DNA from: Acidimicrobiia bacterium
GTDB taxonomy: Bacteria; Actinomycetota; Acidimicrobiia; IMCC26256; JACDBD01
Direction: 5' to 3'
Length of the DNA: 5,193 nt
Assembly: GCA_031177445.1 (NCBI GenBank)
Contig: JAPSGP010000251.1
Location: 1 to 5,193 of the forward strand
Part shown: piece by piece, positions 1 to 3,924 of the stretch
Numbering within the stretch: position 1 is the stretch's first letter
Layout: each line of letters starts with the position of its first letter
The notes under the pieces: generated by a model
Told to the model about the DNA's origin: nothing
What the model saw: the letters and a program-made list of their open reading frames with translations, nothing else
Database searches by the model: none
Translations under genes and position numbers: made by a program

Positions 1-141
1 ATGCGAGCGGACGAACAGGTAGATGTCACGCCGGGTCGGGTCGCCGAACGCGCTGGTCACCGCACTGACGGCGGCGCTGAACTCCTCGGGCTGGAGCACG
101 AACCCCCGATCGGCTGCCGGTTTCTCCGCACCCACTGCCAT
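1..141 (-). CDS. ArsR-like helix-turn-helix transcriptional regulator, N-terminal fragment
   Basis: This is a partial gene: it starts with ATG at 141 and runs off the left edge after 47 open codons. The visible protein begins MAVGAEKPAADRGF and contains AFGDPTRRDIYLFVRSH at residues 31-47. The motif DPTRRxIxxxx is the usual first-helix signature of ArsR/SmtB-like and related winged-helix regulators, where it precedes the recognition helices; those lie outside the window. Codon phase is open throughout. No good Shine-Dalgarno sequence precedes the ATG. Instead TAGAAT lies 6 nt upstream, the spacing expected of a leaderless actinobacterial mRNA. The gene is divergent from mrp with a 156-nt gap, so it could control mrp or itself, but no effector or target can be read from this fragment. 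Assignment to the HTH superfamily is fairly safe; the subfamily is not. Confidence 0.72.
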   Translation of the reverse strand, partial: MAVGAEKPAADRGFVLQPEEFSAAVSAVTSAFGDPTRRDIYLFVRSH

Positions 142-146
142 GCCGG

Positions 147-152
147 TATTCT
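147..152 (+). promoter_or_regulatory. Possible -10 element for mrp
   Basis: TATTCT on the plus strand matches TATAAT at 4 of 6 positions and is almost the exact reverse of the regulator's -10 on the other strand. No clear -35 is seen at the usual distance. If used, it would give mrp a leader of about 140 nt containing the 176-192 hairpin and the H1-H2 repeat cassette. Confidence 0.25.
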
Positions 153-178
153 ACCTATGGACGTAGTGGAAATGTCCC
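148..178 (-). promoter_or_regulatory. Predicted leaderless promoter of the HTH regulator gene
   Basis: Read on the minus strand, TAGAAT (153-148) matches the -10 consensus at 5 of 6 positions and ends 6 nt before the ATG at 141, so transcription would start at or next to the start codon. GGGACA (178-173) is a 4-of-6 match to TTGACA with a long 19-nt spacer. The lack of a ribosome binding site fits a leaderless transcript. The -10 is convincing; the -35 is weak. Confidence 0.45.
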
Positions 179-192
179 GGCGAACCGCCGGG
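176..192. repeat. 7-bp GC hairpin in the regulator-mrp intergenic region
   Basis: CCCGGCG (176-182) and CGCCGGG (186-192) are perfect inverted arms around the loop AAC. No T-run follows on either strand, so it is not a simple intrinsic terminator. It overlaps the candidate -35 of the divergent regulator gene (173-178) and would lie in the 5' leader of mrp. It could be an operator or a leader hairpin. Confidence 0.5.
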
Positions 193-230
193 CACCGCCA
201 GGGAGCCCATCCTGTACCGATTCCGCGTAC

Positions 231-282
231 GCGGCGGCTTGGCCGACCGCCGGAGCAGGAGCCGGAGCCAGCGACGGCGACC
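231..282 (+). repeat. H1-H2 hairpin repeat cassette, copy A (upstream of mrp)
   Basis: The cassette has two parts. H1 (231-250) folds as GCGGCGGC / GCCGACCGC around a TTG loop, with one bulged A at 246. After 4 nt, H2 (255-282) has stem GCCG (261-264) / CGGC (275-278), flanked on each side by symmetrical G-A/A-G oppositions, with a GCCAGC tip. The same modules occur upstream of coxB: 231-261 matches 3113-3143 at 29 of 31 positions, and 255-282 matches 3177-3204 at 26 of 28. The mrp Shine-Dalgarno sequence AGGGAG begins right after H2. No transposase or coding role is visible. Confidence 0.8.
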
Positions 283-288
283 AGGGAG
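283..288 (+). promoter_or_regulatory. Ribosome binding site of mrp
   Basis: AGGGAG lies 9 nt before the GTG at 298. It decides in favour of GTG over the in-frame ATG at 310, whose nearest AGGGA is only 1 nt upstream of that ATG. Confidence 0.6.
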
Positions 289-297
289 TGTGGAGCA

Positions 298-1407
298 GTG
301 AACAGGGACATGGTGCTCGAGGCCTTGCGGCCGGTCGAGGACCCGGAGCTCCATCGCTCGATCGTCGACCTCGACATGGTGCGGGGCATCGAGGTCGAAG
401 GCGATGCCGTCAAGGTGACGGTTGCGCTCACCGTCGCCGGCTGTCCGCTGCGGACCGAGATCACCCGCCGGGTCACCGAGGCCGTCAGCCCGCTCGAAGG
501 GGTGAGCTCGGTCGACGTCGATCTCACCGTCATGACCGACGAGGAGCGCCAGGCCGTAGCCGGCCAGCTGCGCCAGCAACATGCCGGCGCCGACGGCAAG
601 CCCGCCCGGGTCAACCCGTTCACCGACTCTGCCACCCGGGTGCTGGCCGTCGCCTCCGGGAAGGGTGGCGTGGGCAAGTCGTCCGTCACCACGAACCTCG
701 CGGTCGCGCTCGCGCAGCGGGGCCGGCAGGTCGCGGCGGTCGATGCCGACGTGTGGGGCTTCTCCATGCCGCGGATGCTCGGGATCGATCACCCGCCGGT
801 CGTCATCGACGACGTGATCGTCCCGCCCGAGGCCAACGGCGTGCGTCTCATCTCGATGGGCTTCTTCGCCCGCGAGGACCAGCCTGTTGTCTGGCGTGGC
901 CCGATGCTGCACAAGGCGCTGGAGCAGTTCCTCACCGACGTGCACTGGGACGAGCCGGAATACCTGATCGTCGACATGCCCCCTGGGACAGGCGACATCG
1001 CGCTGTCGATGGCGCAGTTCTTGCCGCGGGCCGAGGTGCTCGTCGTCACCACGCCGCAGCCGGCGGCCCAGCGCGTTGCGCAGCGGGCCGCGTACATGGC
1101 CGAGAAGGTGAACCTCGACATCGTCGGCGTCATCGAGAACATGTCCTGGTTCCGGGGCGACGACGGCAAGTCGTACGAGCTGTTCGGCGCGGGCGGCGGC
1201 CAGGAGCTCGCCGACCAGCTCGACGTGCCCCTGCTCGGGCAGGTCCCGCTGGTTCCGGAGCTGCGGGAGGGTGCCGACCAGGGTCGGCCTCTCGTGGTGA
1301 CGAATCCCGACGACGAAGCGTCGCAGGCGTTCTTCCGCATCGCCGAGCGCCTCGACGACGAGCTCGCCCCCAAGCGCGTCTACCGCCCCGAGCTCAAGAT
1401 CATCTGA
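298..1407 (+). CDS. mrp: Mrp/ApbC-family iron-sulfur cluster carrier P-loop ATPase
   Basis: Cytosolic ATPase of the Mrp/NBP35 family, which bind Fe-S clusters and transfer them to apoproteins; 369 residues, a normal length. Residues about 5-80 form a MIP18/DUF59 domain (EDPELHRSIVDLDMV, then AGCP with C49). The MinD-like ATPase follows: deviant Walker A GKGGVGKSS at 121-129, DADVWGFSMPRMLG at 149-162, and Walker B YLIVDMPPGTGD at 222-233. The GVIENMSWF motif (277-285) continues with RGDDGK, where classical members carry CxxC, so C49 is the only cysteine. As I recall, actinobacterial Mrp proteins commonly lack CxxC. The start is GTG at 298, supported by AGGGAG 9 nt upstream and by the position of the DUF59 domain. 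The frame stays open upstream to the window edge, but that part reads through the repeat cassette and the divergent regulator and is not credible protein. The gene looks monocistronic. Family assignment is secure; client proteins are unknown. Confidence 0.95.
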   Translation: MNRDMVLEALRPVEDPELHRSIVDLDMVRGIEVEGDAVKVTVALTVAGCPLRTEITRRVTEAVSPLEGVSSVDVDLTVMTDEERQAVAGQLRQQHAGADGKPARVNPFTDSATRVLAVASGKGGVGKSSVTTNLAVALAQRGRQVAAVDADVWGFSMPRMLGIDHPPVVIDDVIVPPEANGVRLISMGFFAREDQPVVWRGPMLHKALEQFLTDVHWDEPEYLIVDMPPGTGDIALSMAQFLPRAEVLVVTTPQPAAQRVAQRAAYMAEKVNLDIVGVIENMSWFRGDDGKSYELFGAGGGQELADQLDVPLLGQVPLVPELREGADQGRPLVVTNPDDEASQAFFRIAERLDDELAPKRVYRPELKII

Positions 1408-1450
1408 GCTCGAGCAGTCCGCGCCTCCGCGCCGACCTTGGCGTTCTCGT

Positions 1451-1478
1451 CACTCGTCGCGAGCGACGTAGTGCTTTC
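1451..1478. terminator. Terminator-like hairpin between convergent genes
   Basis: CACT-CGTCG (1451-1459) pairs with CGACG-T-AGTG (1464-1473) around a CGAG loop: 9 bp with one bulged T at 1469. It lies 43 nt after the mrp stop and is followed by CTTTC, a poor T-tract. Its position between two convergent genes suggests termination of mrp, possibly helped by Rho or by the larger inverted repeat that follows. Confidence 0.45.
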
Positions 1479-1527
1479 ATTGGTACCTCGACCACATATT
1501 TCGGTGTTCATGTACCACTGAAGCGCT
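1470..1527. repeat. Long imperfect inverted repeat across the convergent gene ends
   Basis: The left arm 1470-1486 pairs with the right arm 1512-1527 as 15 base pairs (one G-U if read as plus-strand RNA), one mismatch and one bulged T, around a 25-nt AT-richer loop. The perfect inner part is TGGTAC / GTACCA extended by one further pair beyond the mismatch on each side. The right arm lies mostly inside the last codons of the minus-strand membrane-protein gene. The left arm shares AGTG with the smaller 1451-1473 hairpin, so the two folds compete. It could be a bidirectional terminator or an mRNA 3'-end stabiliser. Confidence 0.45.
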
Positions 1528-3010
1528 TAGCCCGAGCCTGATCATCAGGCGACGTCGCGACGCGTACCTCCCTCACGTAGCCGAGGTTCGGGGTGCAGAC
1601 GGCGGTGACCGTGGCCCCTTGACGGTGTGCGTCGTAGATGGGCTTGCGCACCCGGAACGCACGGATCTTCGTGTGTCTGCCGTCGTCGAGCGCCAGGTAG
1701 TACCAGTACTTCGTCGTGTTCCCGGACTTGAACGCCTGCTCGCGGGTGCGTGCACGCACGATCTCACCCGTGATGGTGCGACGCAGCCACAGGTCGGGGA
1801 CCGCGCGCACCAGCACGTACAGCGCCCACAGCGCCAGGAGCGCGAACGGGATCGCGGCGATGAGCGCGCCCCGCCCGATCCAGTCGAGCTGTTCCTGGGA
1901 CAGCTCGAAGGTGGACTCGAGACTCGACTCGTCGATGTCCTGGGCGAGGCCGACGAGCCCACGCAGTGCGAAGACGGCGACCGCGCCCCACAGGAGCGCC
2001 AGGAACAGCGCGAACGCCGGGTGCTTGCCCCACCCCGGAGGTCGAGCGCGCGGGTAGCGCACCTGCACCCGCCGCCATCGCCCGCCGAAACGGCTCCAGG
2101 CCCGATGGTCGTCCTCGGCTCCCATCGGCAGCAGCTCGACCGCAGTGCGGGCGATGCCCATCGCGCCGGCGTAGGCGAAATGGCGACCCCAGATCGTGAC
2201 TGTGGCCGGCGGGAGGTCGTCGAAATGCTCGTTCTCGCGCAGATGCGCCTCCAGCCCGAGGCAGATGGCGGCCGCGCGCTCGCCGTCGTCGGTGGGCAAC
2301 TGGGCCAGCGACCTGCCGAGCCGGCCCGCGATCGTGAACAGCGCGACGATCGCGATGCCCGCGACGCCGCCGACGACGGCCGCCACCACGCCCCGGTCGC
2401 CGCTGGTGTCGCCGCCGACGAACGCGGCCACGATGACGAGCCCCACCGCGACGATCGGTCCCAGGCCGACGATCCCGACCACACGGGCGGGCCAGCGATC
2501 GCGCGTCAACCCGAGCGCATGCGACTCGGCGATCACCTCCTTGGTGTACGCCTTCTGCCAGCCCTTCGATGCTCCCTCGGTGCCGGTGGTCAGCGCGCCG
2601 GTCGGGACCACGCCGTCGATCGCCTTGTCGCTCACTGCCGACAGCACCCGCTGTTCGTATTCGCGCAGCGAGCCGTTTGAGCCGGCGCGCCCGATGCGGC
2701 AGATCGTGTGACCCGGTTGCACCTCCTCGAGCGTCACCACGCGCCGGGCCGCGAGGTCGAGCAGCGTCGCCGGTACGACCTCGGACGGCAACTCGAAGTC
2801 GTCGCACAGCATCCCCGCGACCGCCGGGGATTCAGGGGGGAGCTCCTGGGTCGCAGCCGCAGCACGAATCCTGGGCGGCTGCCGCACAGCCGCCAGCACC
2901 GCGGTGAGTACCAGCCACACGACGCCGACCGCGGCCGCCACCGCGAGGAGCTCGACCGAGATGCCCTCGCTCTCCGAGGAAGACTGCGCCACCAGCCACT
3001 CCGCGAGCAC
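1508..3010 (-). CDS. DUF2207/YciQ-like integral membrane protein, function unknown
   Basis: A 500-residue protein with about five predicted membrane segments: roughly 18-42, 177-199, 205-228, 332-354 and 380-404. Residues 60-130 (DFELPSEVVPATLLDLAARR, VVTLEEV, then LREYEQRVLSAV) resemble the winged-helix-like cytoplasmic part of DUF2207/YciQ proteins. Also typical are the AYAGAMGIAR stretch (279-288) and a WSRFGGRWRR tail (305-314). The N-terminal beta-rich extracellular DUF2207 domain seems absent: only a short N-terminus precedes the first helix, so this is the short form. Residues 408-485 form a charged, probably beta-rich soluble domain ending in LGYVREVRV. The start is GTG at 3010 with GAGGA 6 nt upstream (3021-3017). 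It is convergent with mrp and divergent from coxB, so it is probably not part of the oxidase operon. The family call rests on motif memory, and I can assign no biochemical role. Confidence 0.7.
   Translation of the reverse strand: MLAEWLVAQSSSESEGISVELLAVAAAVGVVWLVLTAVLAAVRQPPRIRAAAATQELPPESPAVAGMLCDDFELPSEVVPATLLDLAARRVVTLEEVQPGHTICRIGRAGSNGSLREYEQRVLSAVSDKAIDGVVPTGALTTGTEGASKGWQKAYTKEVIAESHALGLTRDRWPARVVGIVGLGPIVAVGLVIVAAFVGGDTSGDRGVVAAVVGGVAGIAIVALFTIAGRLGRSLAQLPTDDGERAAAICLGLEAHLRENEHFDDLPPATVTIWGRHFAYAGAMGIARTAVELLPMGAEDDHRAWSRFGGRWRRVQVRYPRARPPGWGKHPAFALFLALLWGAVAVFALRGLVGLAQDIDESSLESTFELSQEQLDWIGRGALIAAIPFALLALWALYVLVRAVPDLWLRRTITGEIVRARTREQAFKSGNTTKYWYYLALDDGRHTKIRAFRVRKPIYDAHRQGATVTAVCTPNLGYVREVRVATSPDDQARAKRFSGT
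2811..2831. repeat. Inverted repeat inside the DUF2207-like gene
   Basis: ATCCCCG (2811-2817) and CGGGGAT (2825-2831) are perfect 7-nt inverted arms around a 7-nt loop, about 60 codons into the reading frame. It could fold in the mRNA; in GC-rich coding sequence it may be chance. Confidence 0.35.
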
Positions 3011-3015
3011 GGCGC

Positions 3016-3045
3016 ATCCTCGGATGTCGCGCTTCGCACTGTCAA
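3016..3045 (-). promoter_or_regulatory. Possible promoter of the DUF2207-like gene
   Basis: A perfect TTGACA stands at 3045-3040 on the minus strand. The only hexamer at a workable spacing (18 nt) is GAGGAT (3021-3016), a poor -10 that overlaps the likely ribosome binding site GAGGA. Either this is a weak leaderless-type promoter or the TTGACA is fortuitous. Confidence 0.25.
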
Positions 3046-3048
3046 TGT

Positions 3049-3065
3049 GCCGTTCACGTGACGGC
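3049..3065. promoter_or_regulatory. Interrupted palindrome, candidate operator
   Basis: GCCGT (3049-3053) and ACGGC (3061-3065) are inverted arms around TCACGTG, and TCACGTGA (3054-3061) is itself a perfect 8-bp palindrome. It sits between the divergent DUF2207-like gene and coxB, next to the TTGACA on one strand and GATAGT (3066-3071, a 4-of-6 -10 match) on the other. That is a sensible place for a regulator shared by both genes. Confidence 0.35.
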
Positions 3066-3083
3066 GATAGTGTCCATCCGCGG

Positions 3084-3204
3084 AGGCGGCGGCTTTGCCG
3101 ACCGCGGCGCAGGCGGCGGCTTTGCCGACCGCCGCAGCAGGAGGCCGAGCTTGCGAGGCCGACCTGATGAATTGATGCAGGAGCCGGAGCTTGCGACGGC
3201 GACC
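3084..3204 (+). repeat. Expanded H1-H1-H2-H2 hairpin repeat cassette, copy B (upstream of coxB)
   Basis: Two H1 hairpins (3086-3105 and 3113-3132) are identical over 20 nt and lie in a tandem repeat of period 27. Each folds as GCGGCGGC / GCCGACCGC around TTT with one bulged A. After 4 nt come H2 copies at 3137-3164 and 3177-3204, separated by the AT-rich linker TGATGAATTGAT. The H2 copies differ at 4 of 28 positions; in unit numbering these are 8, 10, 21 and 23, which pair 8-23 and 10-21, so every change is compensated. The cassette ends directly before the coxB ribosome binding site, as copy A does before mrp. Confidence 0.8.
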
Positions 3205-3213
3205 AAGGGGAGG
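3205..3213 (+). promoter_or_regulatory. Ribosome binding site of coxB
   Basis: AAGGGGAGG begins immediately after the second H2 hairpin and ends 3 nt before the ATG at 3217, with its AAGGGG core 6 nt away. It supports 3217 over the in-frame ATG at 3175, which has no such site. Folding of the adjacent H2 could affect ribosome access. Confidence 0.6.
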
Positions 3214-3216
3214 CCG

Positions 3217-3924
3217 ATGCGGCGAGCCGCTCTCGCGCTCGGGGTGCTGGCCTTGTCGGGCTGCAGCCTCGAGTTCGGCAGCGACCGGGGGGCGACGCGC
3301 CAGGGCCGCGACATCTTCGGGCTGTGGCAAGGCTCGGTGCTCGTCGCGCTGATTGTCGGCGGCCTCGTCTGGGGCCTGATCGTCTATGCGATCTTCCGCT
3401 ACCGGCGGCGAAACGACGATCTGCCGACGCAGTCCCAGTACCTGATCAAGCTGGAGCTCTTCTACACGGTCGTGCCGATCGTGATCGTGGCGATCCTGTT
3501 CGGGTTCGCCTACCGGACGCAGGACGAGGTGGACGCGCTGAGCCCCGACCCCGACCTCGTGATCGAAGTCCGCGGGTTCCAATGGCAGTGGCAGTTCCAG
3601 TACCGCGGCGAGGACGTGACCGTCACCGGCGCCCCGGAGCGGCTGCCAGTGATGGTCTTGCCCGTGCACCAGACCGCGAGGGTGATCCTCACCTCGCGCG
3701 ACGTCATCCACTCGTTCTACGTGCCCGCCTTCAACGAGAAGCGCGACCTCATTCCCGGCGTCAGGAACAAGATCGACCTGGACCCGATCGAGATCGGAAC
3801 CTACGTCGGACGCTGCGCCGAGTTCTGTGGCCTCGACCACGCCCGGATGGACTTCACGGTGAAGGTCGTGAGCGAGGCCGACTACCGGGCGTGGCTCGCC
3901 GACCGTCGAGGTGACAGCCCGTGA
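3217..3924 (+). CDS. coxB: Cytochrome c oxidase subunit II (CuA-bearing lipoprotein)
   Basis: A 235-residue subunit II of an aa3-type heme-copper oxidase, which takes electrons from cytochrome c at the dinuclear CuA centre outside the membrane. The N-terminus has a lipoprotein signal with lipobox LSGC, placing the lipidated cysteine at C16. Two membrane helices follow, at about 36-62 and 83-99. ELFYTVVP (80-87) matches the conserved E-x-x-W/Y-T-x-x-P at the start of the second helix. The cupredoxin domain has the aromatic FQWQWQF (121-127) used for electron entry and the full CuA set: H165 in HSFYVP, then C200, E202, C204, H208 and M211 in CAEFCGLDHARM. The ATG at 3217 is chosen for its Shine-Dalgarno site and because it gives a proper signal peptide. 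Upstream in-frame codons (from GTG 3058 or ATG 3175) translate the hairpin repeats. The last bases overlap ctaD as GTGA, so the two are translationally coupled. Confidence 0.95.
   Translation: MRRAALALGVLALSGCSLEFGSDRGATRQGRDIFGLWQGSVLVALIVGGLVWGLIVYAIFRYRRRNDDLPTQSQYLIKLELFYTVVPIVIVAILFGFAYRTQDEVDALSPDPDLVIEVRGFQWQWQFQYRGEDVTVTGAPERLPVMVLPVHQTARVILTSRDVIHSFYVPAFNEKRDLIPGVRNKIDLDPIEIGTYVGRCAEFCGLDHARMDFTVKVVSEADYRAWLADRRGDSP

Noticed and set aside
1..297. In-frame N-terminal extension of mrp to the window edge (99 more residues)
   Set aside because: It reads antisense through the HTH regulator gene and through the hairpin repeat, has no Mrp-family homology I can see, and the ribosome binding site and domain start both favour GTG 298.
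288..1541. Long open frame overlapping mrp in another plus-strand frame
   Set aside because: It is an Arg/Gly/Pro-rich shadow frame typical of GC-rich coding DNA; the mrp frame has all the family motifs.
1537..1558. Small palindromes CCTGATCATCAGG and GCGACGTCGC at the 3' end of the DUF2207-like gene
   Set aside because: They lie inside coding sequence, are short, and have no T-run or promoter context; such short palindromes are expected by chance.
1619..2680. Long plus-strand open frame antisense to the DUF2207-like gene
   Set aside because: It is a shadow frame rich in Arg, Asp and Gln with no recognisable domain; the minus-strand frame shows clear membrane segments and family motifs.
3084..3137. 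Tandem 27-nt repeats as a CRISPR array
   Set aside because: There are only two units, separated by 7 nt rather than spacer-length unique sequence, and no cas genes are nearby. The same hairpin recurs upstream of mrp as part of a cassette.
3058..3216. In-frame N-terminal extension of coxB from GTG 3058, or ATG 3175
   Set aside because: It translates the H1/H2 repeats into low-complexity sequence (GGGFADR twice), buries the lipoprotein signal peptide, and neither start has a convincing ribosome binding site.
2734..3840. Long minus-strand open frame antisense to coxB
   Set aside because: It crosses coxB, which has complete CuA motifs, and the product shows no domain; it is a shadow of a real gene.
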